A stretch of DNA of 64,000 nucleotides from Macrotrachela quadricornifera (lineage: Eukaryota; Rotifera; Eurotatoria; Philodinida; Philodinidae): assembly GCA_022393335.1 (NCBI GenBank), contig JAJEKB010021488.1, positions 1,787,877-1,851,876 of the forward strand, read 5' to 3'. The translations under genes and the position numbers were made by a program. Positions 23,095-35,577 of the stretch are shown here, piece after piece (position 1 is the first letter of the stretch; each line of letters opens with the position of its first letter). The notes under the pieces are model-generated. The model saw only the letters and a program-made list of their open reading frames with translations, was not told the DNA's origin and made no database searches.

Positions 23095-24745
23095 TTGATT
23101 ATATTTGATCATGAACATTTGTCTTTCGATAGTACAAGGCATTAATATGATGTATTCATTTATAGTAGAGAGACAAAAATAGAATTATTTTTTTGTAGAA
23201 GATATATGTACAAAAGTGCACATGATGTTAAGATTTTATTGATCATACTTCGAAATAATATTCTTCATAAGTGTGTGAGATATTGTAGGATTTTTAGTGC
23301 GATATTCATCTAATCGATGTTATACTAAATTATGTACTTTTATTAGTTTTTTTCAGTCTTTTATATTTCTATATGATTAATAGAGAGTTGATTACTCTTG
23401 CCAACGATATAGTTTTCATTTGATTTCTCTGATATATTGATTAAAAAATGTGTAAGTTTCGTGAAGCAAGCAATAAAAAGACTTTTTCTCTGTGAAATTT
23501 CCAGACGTTTTCTTCGAGTAGTTATAACATATTGGATAAACAAATATTTTTCCTTTTTATATGGCCAAACAAACAATTTAATTCTCTATCGAAATGTATC
23601 TTTTTTTATCAATTTACTTTTTACTTTGACTGAAAATTTAGTAAACATTTAAAAATTCTTTTTTTTTCGACATAACTTTAATTATTTGTCTTTATCGATT
23701 GAATTAGAGTCGCCCAGTTATATCGATCTTTTCCATTCATATACAATTCCAAAGATCAATAATTTCTCTATTGATTCATGTAATTTTAGCCCGATTTAGT
23801 TATAAAATCTTTGAAAAAAATACAATAAGTAAAGAAATGATAATATTGGCAAATTTGATAATTGAATTGAAAGTTTGATTGAAAAATCTAAAGAGTGAAA
23901 AATCTCGTAAGAAATAAAATTATTTCTTTTCAATTTAGATTAATAATGATACTACTTTAGTATTTAATTTCAAGAAAAAAATTTCTAAGCTAAAAATGTT
24001 CAATAGTAAATCTAGTTGTATAAATAAATGAAGAGGAATTTATCACTATCTTAATAACTGGAATAATAAATTTAACTAGAAAAAGAAAAAATTAAATAAG
24101 ATAAAAACAAGTTATGTTAAGATAATATATTAATAAATGTCATATTAGCATATACAATTTTTCATATGCATCAACAAAACAAATATTTTTTAAAGTTTCA
24201 ATAACTTCAACTTTAGTTAAAAAAAAATTTTTATTTTTGCTATAAAAAGTATGACTACCCTTTTGAATAATACCTAAATTTCGTCAAATACCATCTAATT
24301 CTATTGATAAAATACAATAGCAGCGAATACTAGAAGTGATAAGTCAAAAGGTTGTCATGTAGTTTACAAAATCATATTGTTAGATTACATTCATTTTCTT
24401 ACTGAATCTATACAATACTTGGACATTTCCTTCAAGAGAACAAGCTTTATTTCGATGTATTTCTCTAGTAACCGTAAAAGAAAACTTTCCATTTAGAGAA
24501 CAATAAACAAAATAGAAGTCTTTTTCTTTCATTTACAAATTTTTTGTGATTCTCTTTTTCTAATGATAATGAAGAAGAGAAAGATCTGCATGATGGACAT
24601 ATCATATTATGAATAAAGAAAGAAACACAATTGTTATCTTAACTTGGAAAAATTATTTTCAATGTTCATATAACTCATTCAGTTTTTCATGAGATTAATC
24701 AATGATACTGATAAACTTCTAACAAATAACTTGCTCAAGTCTGTA
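23095..24745. other. Intergenic AT-rich DNA, nothing recognised
   Basis: Very AT-rich sequence. Short overlapping frames on both strands at 23361-23652 have no recognisable domain. No repeat was identified. Confidence 0.5.
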
Positions 24746-24747
24746 TT

Positions 24748-26470
24748 AACGGCCCGTAACCGAAGGTAAACCATTAAAAAACGACACGTTTACGGTGCTC
24801 CGACATCTTTTATTGACGATTATCGGTTAAGCACACATATACGGATACATTACGGAACGTTTTATGGACCGTGTATCGTACAACATTTACGACACCGTAA
24901 CAAAATACCGTTTACATGACGTTTTTAGCCGTTCTTAATATATATCTTATTATAAGATGCTAAAGTAAATCTAACAAGATTCTCAGTACAAGATTCTAAA
25001 AAAATTTGATGATAAGAATCTTGCAAGATCGCATCTGATCATACATGACTAAAGCCTTTTTCATCAAACCAATATTTTTGGACCACATTACTTTTCTGCC
25101 TTTAAAGTGTCTAAACTATTCAAAACATTTTAGTTTCAATCATCCAACTTTACGAATAGGAGATAAAGTTCGTATCTACTTTCTACATTAATACTCATAC
25201 TGACTGAATTGATTCACTAGCCACAGCAATATAGTTACCCGTGACTACAATGGTAATATGAATAGCAGATATTTTGCTTCCATCGAAATAAACAACATGG
25301 TAAATAATAATTATCATTGCCATAAAAACTTTTTCTTCGTCAATATAATTCAGTAAAGATAAACAGGCATACAAATGTAAACTTAGTGTATTATCTTACT
25401 TTTTATATAGATAATTGCACATCATTGTCGATTGCAGAAAGCAATTTATATACATAATTTTTACTATCTTTATATTCAAATACTTCAAACATATAGTCAA
25501 CAAGGTACATATCAATCTTGCAAATTAAATTCCTAGTTTTTATTTAGATATTCCAACGATATTGTTGACAACGTATGAATCATATATATAAACTTCATAT
25601 ATTTTTCTATATTTAGATAATTCAGTAAAAGCATTCAACAGATTGTTAGTATTGTCCAATATGTCTAGAGAAATACATATTAGACAATACTAACACAGGT
25701 AAGTATGAATTTTTATACATTTAATACTTTAATTTTTATTCTTTTTTATTTAGATATTTCAATTAAAATTTTGACTGGACAAGTATGATTCTAATATATC
25801 GAATACGTATTTTTTCTTTCAGATATATCAATAATGTCGTAGTGTAGGTAAGTGTGAATATTATAAACTAAACTTTTATTTTTTTTTATTTAAACATATT
25901 TGAATAATATCATCGAATAGGCAACTAAAACATTGTATATAAAGTTTATATTTTCTTTTTAGATATTTCAATTTTATCGTCGAATAGACATGTATGAATT
26001 AAATGTATGAAATTTTTATTTTTAGTTAGATATTTTAATAATATCGTGATACATGTAAGTATAAATTTTATATATTAAATTTTTATTTGTTTTTATTTCG
26101 ATGTGTTTTCCCTAACGTCATCAAAATGGTAAGTATAAATCAGATGCATAGCTGTGGTGATGTTTGATAAAATGTGATGAAAAGCGAGAGAAGGTGATGA
26201 AGAACGGTTGGTTAGAGAAGGAAAAACGTCAGAGATTAGAACAGAGCGATGAGATCAATGTAAAACTCTATCAGAACCCTTGAGAAGTTTGTATGAGTAA
26301 TAGAAGATCTTGCGCAATCTTAGAATACGATCATATAAGAATAGTACCTTAAGATTCCACTTTTAGCCGTAAACGGCGAGAAAACGACTAAATACGGTAC
26401 GTTTATCATACAGATACAATACGGTGCGTATTTCCGTGCCAGGAAATACGGAATAATATGGACCGAGATC
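24748..26470. mobile_element. Possible non-autonomous DNA element rich in CCGTA/TACGG motifs at both ends
   Basis: 24748-24940 and 26360-26470 are clearly richer in CCGT/ACGG words than the AT-rich DNA between them (for example TTACGGTGC, ATTACGGAACG, ACACCGTAAC on the left; AGCCGTAAACGGCG, AATACGGTACG, ATACGGTGCG on the right). Clusters of short subterminal repeats are typical of some DNA transposons. No clean terminal inverted repeat or target duplication could be fixed by eye. Confidence 0.35.
25540..26115 (+). repeat. Tandem array of intron-like units
   Basis: About six diverged units of 70-110 bp follow each other. Each has a donor-like GTAAGTATGAAT, a T-rich tract, an acceptor-like TTTTTATTTAG, then a short 24-30 base block resembling ATATTTCAATAATATCGTCG. 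It may be an amplified intron-plus-microexon unit, or simply an AT-rich minisatellite that mimics splice sites. Confidence 0.45.
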
Positions 26471-26559
26471 GGCTCGAATCTATCTAGTATACTGCTGTAA
26501 AGACCCCGTTTTAACCACTTTTATGGTTCGTTTTCGGTCCGAAAACAACACCGTTTTGA

Positions 26560-26960
26560 TAGACTTGGGTGCTTTCCCTCCCATGTAACAATTTTTAGAT
26601 TTTTGCCGCGTTTTCGAGCGTTTGTAAGCAACAGAACTCAACGCGTTGCAATGCGTCCAAAATGCAACATTTTCGAGCGTGTGGACGCTTTTATTTTTCC
26701 TCAAAAGACTTAAAAATTTACATCACTCTATGTCGGAATCAAACCAACGCACCAGAGCAAATCATGGTATAACACTCATATACTATGAGCGACAGAGTGG
26801 AATTTTTTTTTATTTGACAGATTGAACTGAGATTCGAACCACGACCAGCCGATTGCGAACCTAACACAAGTAGCTCTGAGCTGAACACAGCGCAAGTGTT
26901 TATATGTTCATGAATAACAAGGATAATTCTTTTTACAGGACTTCTTATAAGGTAGAGAAT
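26560..26960 (-). repeat. tRNA-derived repeat, copy 1
   Basis: On the minus strand, an A/B-box-like region (TCAGCTCAGAGC ... GTGGTTCGAATCTC, about 26895-26828) is followed by a 76-nt tRNA-like unit (26799-26724) whose ends CACTCTG and TAGAGTG can pair over seven bases and whose T-arm is TTGGTTTGATTCCGAC. The tail then runs GTCCACACGCTCGAAAATGTT. The same order recurs in the opposite orientation at 46.7-47.2 kb. It looks like a tRNA-derived SINE or two tRNA-like units carried inside a larger element. Confidence 0.6.
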
Positions 26961-27347
26961 AGAAATATTAGTTTATCTTTGCTTTCTATAATAATTGTAA
27001 GTAGATTATTCATTCACTTTTCTGAAATATTTATAAAATTAAATAAATGATTAATTTTCTATTTATAAAACAAAAATAAATAATTTGTTTTACATAGAGA
27101 AGCATTTATATTTTTTATATATATGAAACTTTTATTTTTTTTTTATTCGTTATCATAAAGAACAATGGAGACAAATTAAGAATTCTATTTGAAAATTTAA
27201 TTTTTTATAATTTATATAAGATAAAATAATTCACAATTAGAATAAAATATTCATATAAATGATTTGGTTATATAGAACAACATAGCCGAATTTATAATTA
27301 AAATCTTTACTATCGACGATCACCTATTCTGCATTCAACAGAAAATA
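26961..27347. other. Intergenic AT-rich DNA, nothing recognised
   Basis: No gene or repeat was seen. Confidence 0.5.
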
Positions 27348-27892
27348 CAAGGGGTCCGGAAAGTCACTTACCAAAAAAAATTTGAATATCTCCCATACGC
27401 CTCGAGCAAACGAGCTGATTTTTTTATCAATGATAGAGGCATGTTCAAAGTTTGTATCCATAAAGACATGTCCGGAGAGACTCTTTGTTAAGTATCATTA
27501 TTAGTTTGAACAAAAAAATTTTTACTTTTTCACAGATACGAACAAGGTGAACGAAAAGTCACTTTACCAAGAAAAAATTGAATATTTTTACTACAGCTCA
27601 ACCAAACAAACTGATATTTTTACTCATAATAGCGGTATGTTCATACTTTAAATTCATATGAACAAAGTTAGAGAAAACCTTTGCTAAACACCACGAATGA
27701 CCTCAACAAAAAATGTTTACTTTTTCACAGATAAAAAAGCCAATATACTTAACAAAGAATTTTTCTAGACATGTCCTTATGAACCTGAAGCTTGAACATG
27801 CATCTATCATTGATAAAAAATCAGCTCATTTGCTCGGGCCCTATGGGAGATATTCCAATTTTTTTTTGGTAAGTGACTTTCCGGACACCCTG
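27348..27892. mobile_element. mariner/Tc1-type MITE with TA target duplication
   Basis: The ends CAAGGGGTCCGGAAAGTCAC (27348) and GTGACTTTCCGGACACCCTG (to 27892) are inverted copies, with TA on each side (27346-27347 and 27893-27894). The internal part is a direct duplication (about 27349-27540 and 27541-27735, each with GTCACTT-ACCAA and TTACTTTTTCACAGATA) followed by an inverted third copy. There is no transposase. It is inserted at the edge of a repeat that also occurs at 18127-18235. Confidence 0.8.
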
Positions 27893-28010
27893 TACCATTC
27901 GATGCGCCTCACGAGCTCTACAAAACCATATATATGGTACCTTGGTTCGAGATAGGTCATGAAAAGCGGCAGGGTTCTTTGACAATATTTTGTGTACAAA
28001 ATTGAACATC

Positions 28011-29816
28011 TTTATATAGTTTTACTAATAAATCTTGTATATTTGTAAGGATAGCATGACAATATTTTGAATAATCATTGTTTTCTAATTGAAAAATTGA
28101 GGATATAACATAGAAAAATGTAATTTGAATAATTGAATTTGCTTTCTTAATAATATCATCATTATCATCAAATGAATCCAGTGTAATAATGAAAATACTA
28201 TAATCGAAACATTCATCTGCATTGAAAATGTTTTTTAAATAAGGAGTGATATGTCGAAATTAAACTTTTGCATTAATATCCTTATCTGAATATGTGAATA
28301 TTTTGTCTGATTAAATCAGTTTGAAATCCTCTATCTCTTCGATATTTATCGTCATTGATGATGGCTGACTACGATTTTTTCTACTTCCTTCATTTTATCA
28401 ATTGATTGTATGACTATTCATATGATCTGTCATGCATGAATATTTCATCTTTTTTTATTTGTCTTCCCTAATCCCACGTATCTGCTTCAATAGATTAAAA
28501 TAATATATTCTTATGTTTATCTTACACTATTACTTGTTGGTAAAGTATATAATAAAGTTAATACGCTTCTAAATTAAATGCATTTTACAATTAATAATCA
28601 TTATTTATATGTTTAAATAAATTTAAAAAAACAAGAATTATCAACTAAAGAAAAATAATTCTTGTACTTTGAATTTACTATAATAAAGATAAAATTGATG
28701 TAGTTTAAATATTTTTGAATCAATTTATTTTATACAATAAAAAAATTTTCGATTTTACACAATTATTTTTAACACATAACAAGACCAATTACAGATATTA
28801 CTAACAGAAGACTAGAGGATGAAAATGAATATTATAAAATATAAAGGCTACGGCCGGTTTCAATCTCTCTCAGAGGTTCATTCTCATCAGGCAGCGATTC
28901 GGAGCTGAGTACAAAAATTAATTTACCAAGACACGGTTTGACCTTATTTCAAAAACTTATTAGATGGCTTTAAGATCTCCATAAAAATCAAATAAATCTT
29001 TCAATTAATAAGAACTCAAATGAGTTCCTCTAATATTGAAGAAATATTTGAGAGAAACTGCCATCACTATGTTTTCCAGCCGGACTGATGGCTTTGTTGA
29101 ATCCCTACAATTAAATTTATCTGAACTTTTAATATCCAAATCATTTAGAAATGTTTACCTATTGAAGACATTATGGTTGCTTTATTATGAAAGGATCTTT
29201 ATGGATGGCTTAAATTTATTTTGAACTGTAATGTTAATCCATAATAAATACTCTCTCTCACTCTGGTAAAGAAGAGTCTAGCAAACACAAATTACCTGAT
29301 TGCTTGTATTTTCGCACTTCACTGCTTGGTGGAATAATGATGTTGAAACAGAGAGAATTTTTCCAATAAAACTTGACCAAAGGTAATCGAGTGTATTATC
29401 CATTATAGCGATTTCCAGAAAACGGAAAATTCCATGTTCATTATGTTCACTATCTTTATTATGGCAGTGAAATCTCACATCCGTTATATCCTTTCCAACA
29501 GCGGTCATAAAAATGAAAATCTCAGAAAACACTATACCGCACCAAACAGATGCACTTTTGCATATTAGTATCGAGGGTCATTGCAAGAAACCAAAACTTA
29601 GTATATTCATACATAATTTAAAAAAGAATTGTATAAAAAATAATGAAATAGCAAAGATATAGAAAAAACAATGTCCTTCTCGATAGCATTTATAAAACGG
29701 ATCTTATAAAAAGATTAATCCGATTCATTAAAAAAAATTCATGTATAAAAATTAGAACACTATTTAATCCTTATATAAAAGTGCATTGCTGGTATTGCCA
29801 TCTTCCTTTTCAACAA
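28011..29816. other. Intergenic DNA
   Basis: Mostly AT-rich with no convincing gene. A minus-strand open frame of 84 codons (29532-29278) ends at a donor-like CAG|GTAATT but has no identifiable domain or partner exon. A hammerhead-like core is listed separately. Confidence 0.45.
28848..28890 (-). ncRNA. Weak hammerhead-ribozyme-like motif
   Basis: Minus strand: CTGATGA (28890-28884), a 22-base arm that can pair AAT with ATT and CTCT with AGAG, GAAA (28861-28858), then CCGGCCGTA, where a minimal stem III could place GUA as the cleavage triplet. Stem I pairing is poor. It could be a relic of a Penelope-like element. Confidence 0.3.
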
Positions 29817-32045
29817 TTATATTCGATCTTTCAATAACGCATGGGTTTTGAGTATTTCTTGGATATGCTGTTTTAGATTAAAATTGATTTCATACCACGA
29901 GAGCTCCAATATGGTGAGTGTCTGTTTTAAATAATGACTGCATAGGTGAATAAGAAAAAGACTGATACGATTCATATTACTTTGTTTTGTTTTAGAGCAG
30001 TGGCTAAATGTTGTGCTCCTCCATCGCCGATTTCATTGAGCCAGAGGTCCAATGTGGTGAGTGTCTGTGTAAAAGAGTGATTGCATAGATGTGTAAGCAG
30101 AAAGATTGATATGATTTATATTACTTTGTTTCGCTCTAAAGCATTGGCAAAATGTTGTGCTCCTTGTGGACCAATTTNNNNNNNNNNNNNNNNNNNNNNN
30201 NNNNNNNNNNNNNNNNNNNNNNNNNNNNNNNNNNNNNNNNNNNNNNNNNNNNNNNNNNNNNNNNNNNNNNNNNNNNNNNNNNNNNNNNNNNNNNNNNNNN
30301 NNNNNNNNNNNNNNNNNNNNNNNNNNNNNNNNNNNNNNNNNNNNNNNNNNNNNNNNNNNNNNNNNNNNNNNNNNNNNNNNNNNNNNNNNNNNNNNNNNNN
30401 NNNNNNNNNNNNNNNNNNNNNNNNNNNNNNNNNNNNNNNNNNNNNNNNNNNNNNNNNNNNNNNNNNNNNNNNNNNNNNNNNNNNNNNNNNNNNNNNNNNN
30501 NNNNNNNNNNNNNNNNTGATTCATATTACTTTGCTTTGTTTTAAAGCAGCGGCTAAATGTTGTACTCCTTCATCACTGATATTATTGTTCTCGAAGTTCA
30601 ATGTGGTGAGTGTCTGTGTAAAACAGCGAATACATAGATGAATAAGAAGAAGATTGATGCGGTTCATATCACTTTGTTTTGTTTTAAAGCAGCAGCTAAA
30701 TGTTGTGCTCCTTCATCACCGATTTTGTTATGCGACAGGTCCAATGTGGTGAGTGTCTGTATAAAACAACGAGTACATAGGTGAATAAGAACAATATTGA
30801 TGTGATTCATCTCACTTTGTTTTGTTTTAAAGCAGCGGCTAGATGTTGTGCTCCTTGTGGACCAATTTGGTTGCGGTAGAGATTCAATATGGTGAGTGTC
30901 TATTTAAAATCGCGACAGCATAGATGAATAAGAAGAATATTAGTATGATTCATATTACTTTGTTTTGTTCTAAAGCAGCGGCTAAATGTTGTGCACCTTT
31001 ATCATCGATTATATTGATTCTGAGGTTTAATATGCTAAGTGTCTGTGAAAAGTAGCATTAAAGTATACATTATTAAAATATTCTGTAAATAAAATTTTAG
31101 TTGGATAGAGATTGCAAGGAAGTTAAGGAGAAATTGCAAAGGTATATTTGTCAATATAGTATTAGGAAGGGAAATATATTTATAACAACACAGAGCCTTA
31201 CTTGCTGATCGGTTTTAGTATAGTTGAATTATCTGATCTAGACTATTGTTGAAATGAGTTACATAAAAATAATAGAAATTGTGTAGTATACATTGTAGTT
31301 TTAACCGCAGAATATTTTGGACGGGTTTGGACAAAAGGAAAAGGTGGAAAGAAGTTTAGATGTTGATGGTTTTAGAAACTACGTATAACCATAAAAGAAC
31401 ACTTTTTCTTAGAAAGCAATCTATCACAATACTACTAGCAAAAGAAGACTTTCTCACGAATTAGGCGGGATTATTAAGAAACTTTTATGAGCTAGATCGC
31501 GTGGTTCGCAATTTTTTAAAACTATCAAAAGGTCTAATTCTATAGCCTTCAAGTTTTAGTTCAGCCTGTAATATTTGCTTACGTAGTAGAACAAGAGTAG
31601 TATGATGGGTCATTTCTACAGACTAGTGTCAACGAAAAAGAACACATTCAAATGATTATGAAGCATTTCATGCATGATATTTTCACTTTTTCACCATAAA
31701 AAAGAGTAACTCTAATAGTTTTAAGAAATGTCTTGATTCTGTTTTGTATTTTCTAAGATTCGAAGAGTTTTATAAGCTCATGGAATTTTTTACAATACTC
31801 GTACATATCCTTCTGAGTTCGTTTCATTGATAAAATAAAACATTATTTAAAAGATGATAAAAATATGATTTTATCATAGAAATAAAGATTACCTGGTATC
31901 GATGGTATGTGTCTACGATGGCATTAAGTCTTGTGCAGACATTACGACACGACAGTAGAATTGTTAATTCATCGAGATGGTCGAGAATTCTATAAACCAA
32001 CTCGATCGGTAGTGTATGAAACGATAAAATCATTTTGTCCGACAT
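29817..32045 (-). CDS. F-box/leucine-rich-repeat protein with one repeat per exon (interrupted by an assembly gap)
   Basis: The first exon runs from 32045 to 31893 (51 residues) and encodes an F-box (FHTLPIELVYRILDHLDEL), a Skp1-binding adaptor motif; it ends CAG|GTAATC in phase 0. After an 850-bp intron come phase-0 exons of exactly 84 nt: 31042-30959, 30899-30816, 30756-30673, 30613-30530, a partial one entering the gap and ending at 30125, and 30064-29981. Each encodes one 28-residue repeat of the ribonuclease-inhibitor/NLRC3 type (TLTTLDLSHNKIGDEGAQHL...AAALKQNK). The last exon (29921-29817) ends with a helix-like tail (QHIQEILKTHALL) and TAA. The LRRs would recognise a substrate or partner and the F-box would link it to an SCF ubiquitin ligase. 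The start is the ATG at 32045. The link across the 850-bp intron rests on matching phase and family architecture. Confidence 0.75.
29981..31042 (-). repeat. 143-bp tandem exon-plus-intron repeats
   Basis: Exon ends fall at 30959, 30816, 30673 and 30530, and again at 30125 and 29981/29982: a strict 143-144 bp spacing made of an 84-nt LRR exon and a 59-nt intron. Introns are as conserved as exons (GTAATATGAATC start; AAACAG/ACACAG end), so whole exon-intron units were duplicated in tandem. Confidence 0.9.
30178..30516. other. Assembly gap (339 N)
   Basis: A run of N inside the tandem exon repeats. Repeat spacing across it (405 bp between flanking exon ends) is not a multiple of 143, so the gap length is an estimate. 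The gap probably arose because the repeats could not be assembled. Confidence 0.98.
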
Positions 32046-34584
32046 TGATGCTGCTTTCTTCAAATTGTATATGTGTGCTATCTAAAATAGTCTGGTTATT
32101 TTCAGATGTTCGTTTGTATACGTTATCTTATAAAATTTATTTTTATGAAGCATGTTTTTCTCAATATGTAGAAATGCAAATATGTTAGACAAATCGTGAA
32201 ATTTGAAGGTCAAACAGAAGCAATTAGATATTGCGTTTTTTTTAATATTTCATACAAAGTAATGAATTGCTTGCATGTTGATTTTTCGTTTCTCTCTAGC
32301 AACTATGCGAACTTAACTCACATATTTTTTTTTGGCTTAAACCTATCACAAAACTATCAAGAGAAAAATCAAATGAACGCCTTTAAAGATAGTGAAAAAA
32401 AGCAATATTACTGTTTGAGTTCAGTCCTTGAAGTTCTTATCAAACATAATATTTTCGCTTCTGAATAATATTAATATTTAAAAGAATAATAACCATATTA
32501 AGTAATATGACAATGATATTATAGAACAGATATTATTGAAGAAAGAATCTGACAAATATTATATACGTATGAAATTCTTAATTTTTGTGTTAATATCATA
32601 AGTACGCTAAAAAACCACACTTAATTTAGACTAATCAATGTCTTAATCCGTAACAGTCAAAGCTATGACAGTATAATGAAAACTGTTCAGTACAATAGGT
32701 ATGAAATACATTTACTATCTGTTTTATGTATAAATCCAAGTATGACACTTCAATCATATTTAACGTTAGGGTACTAAAATTGATATTTATATGAAACTAA
32801 CATGAATCAATCTGACTTAATAGTTTAGATAGCTCACTTTATAATCACAAGTAGCGTGAATCCAAAAGTTTTCTTGACCCTTTTCTAAATGTTCGAAGCC
32901 CTAGATCTTTTTTCTAGGAATGAGCAATTTTGATCTCTATTCTTAACTACAGCATAAAGATTCTGATATGGTTTCGATTCAAAAAAAGCTCAATTTTTAC
33001 TTATTTCTAGTTTTTCCACTAGAAATGTGCCGCTTACGTTTTTTCATACTCATAATATCGAAACAATTGCACTGTTATTTAAACAAGAATCGTGCCAAAA
33101 TGAGATTTTGACAACAGCGTTGCATTTATCCTGCTCAGTATGCAGTAGTTTTGAGAAAAAAAAGTATGGCATCGGAACCAATATCAAAAGTCAACTACTG
33201 TCCACTAGCTGTTTAGTGATATTTCATGAGTTACTCATTCAAGTTTAAGGCTTCACTCCTTCCTCTTTCAATCAATGAACTTGGGTCAGGAAAATTAAAA
33301 TTGCGATAAATGTATGATAAAGTCACCTGTTGTTTTGTCTTCCGTAAACGGTAAAATTTTTTTTCTCGGTATCCTAATTTTCATAAAAATGTTTCAAGAT
33401 TTCTGCATTTCCCTATTCAAAAAATAAGTGGTTCATTGAAAAATCAAAACTCCAATTTGGTTTTTTTTCAGAATATAGATTCAACGGAATATCTCCAACA
33501 CCATTCTCTCCCAGTACAATATAATGTGAAATATATTTTTTTTATTTGAAAGCTCGTGTTTAAGGTTAGCCTATATCGTGGTCCGTTCCTTAAAATAAGT
33601 CCTTTTATTATTGTCTAAGAAGCGATCTCTATTGACAAGGCGCCTTTTTTTGGGATTTTTTTGAGTCATTCAATTTGCCACCCCTTTTCTTTCGTTAAAA
33701 AGTAAAAATTTAAAAAAAAGATCACGAGGTAGACTAGCCCTAGAGACAAGCTTTTCAAGAGAAAAAAACTATATATATGTAATGAGAGCCTACAGAGATA
33801 TTTTTTTACCCTTATTTGCTTCATATCTCTGTCAAATGTCACATTTGTAGCATGTATCTGTGCTGAAATCAATTTTTAAGTGAGGGTGGCAACCTTAAAA
33901 TAAGATTTTTTCATAACACTATTATACCAATATTGAAATTTCTTCGATTTCATACAGAAAACTTGTACAGGATAATTTAAACAACATTTGATAGTGGAGA
34001 TTGAAGCTTCATACTATAATGCATAAATAAGTTTAAAATAAAATAAAATATATAGTAATGTAGAAAACTGCAATTAATATTTAGCACACACCATTTACAG
34101 ATATAAAGAAACGATCTTCCATTTTGAGATTCACTCTACAAGGCGACATAAACATTTATTTTAAATTTTGAAATAAATATTTAATGTGTCTAAAGTGTCG
34201 TATTACATTAAAAAAATCGATATATAGATAATTCGATAGACTTACGATGAAAATTAACAAAAGAATATGTTGAAATTGTTTTTATGCATGTTAGACACAA
34301 CCTATCTTACTTGCATATATACATTGAAGTTACTTGCTTTTTTTCCAAACAATATTTATCTATGTGAATCAATCAACCGTGTTATTTCATACACATGTGG
34401 ATGAATATTTTTCACACACATTTTTTTCATCACGATACACTATACAGTTTTGTCTTTTCTTTCGATTCTTTACGAGAACTTGCAAAATTCTTACCCAGTA
34501 GAAATTAAAACTTTGTACAATATAGACTATCATATAAGTATGTATTCATTAAACAATAAAATTCTGTTATGAAATCTATTTGTA
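32046..34584. other. Intergenic DNA, nothing recognised
   Basis: Several short open frames on the plus strand (for example 32196-32468 and 33027-33248) have no recognisable domain. No repeat was identified. Confidence 0.5.
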
Positions 34585-35577
34585 CAGCAGAATTTTAAAT
34601 AGAATTCTAATATTTTAGCTAAATTTTAATCCGGCACAAATATTTTCACATGAAAGGTATCCGATAATAACTGACAATAAGTTGTTAGTGATATTTTGCA
34701 TATTTATTCTTGACGTAGAGAGCTAAAATTTAATTTATGAAATTTTCAACTTTCTAGCTAAAACTCTTAATGAAATTCATTGACAAGTTTATAATGCATC
34801 AATTTTCGTATTCGATTTTTGCAATATTTTTACTGTGAAAATATTGCAAGGTAGTTATATGTGCAGTCAGCCAAGGAGTCAGAAAGTATTCAAAAATTAT
34901 TTTTTCATATCAGTCTTTCTAGACATTTTTTTGCTGATCATTTTGGTAAAAAAGACTTTTCAATTGCCTTTGAGAATTGACGATATTATAGTCAACATTC
35001 TAAATACTGTACAATAGCTGACAATGTGAGGAAAAGTCAGTTCGTACATTTCAAAATGGTTATGTCCTGAAGAAATGTGACATAGTAAGTTTTGTAGAGG
35101 AAAGTTTTTTCAGCAGAATTCTATAGTCCGTTACTGAGACACAGGTGAATAAGATAAATAAAGCTCGATTGAACACTGTGTACAATAGTCCAATCAAAAT
35201 ATCCGATATTTACGATATATATTTTGATTATAACGTTGTCATTTTTCAGTAAAATTCGAAAAGTTTTTTTTTCACCAAAACGATCGGCGAAAGAAAATTT
35301 TCTGAATACATTGTGTCTTTTGGTCGACTATTCATAGAACTACTCACCAGAATTTAGTATCAAAATACATGTATTCAATCTTGTTGATGCATTTCACAAC
35401 TTGGTTTAGCTAGAGAGTTAAAATTTTCAAAAGTACAAGCTCTTGACTAGACATGTGTATGATAAAAATTTCATCTCTGTACGTCAAGAAAAATTATAAA
35501 AAATATCATTAACAATTTATCGTCAGTTATTATGGAACATATTTTACCCATGTTTACATAAAAATAAAATTCTGCTG
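34585..35577. mobile_element. 1-kb element with CAG...CTG ends and long diverged inverted arms
   Basis: CAGCAGAATTTTA (34585) and its inverted counterpart AAAATTCTGCTG (ending 35577) bound a region whose arms stay complementary, with drift, over about 200 bp: TCCGATAATAACTGACAATA against TATCGTCAGTTATTATGGA, and TTCTTGACGTAGAGA against TCTGTACGTCAAGAA. A further CAGCAGAATTCTATAG lies inside at about 35112. No target duplication was clear, and there is no transposase. Confidence 0.6.

Noticed and set aside
26724..26799. Functional tRNA gene
   Set aside because: The cloverleaf is degenerate, the anticodon arm is poor, and the unit is part of a dispersed repeat.
29278..29532. Minus-strand 84-codon frame ending at a donor-like CAG|GTAATT
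   Set aside because: No recognisable domain and no partner exon; it could be an exon but I cannot support it.
30033..30641. Open frames running through the N run
   Set aside because: They consist mainly of unknown residues and are artefacts of the gap.
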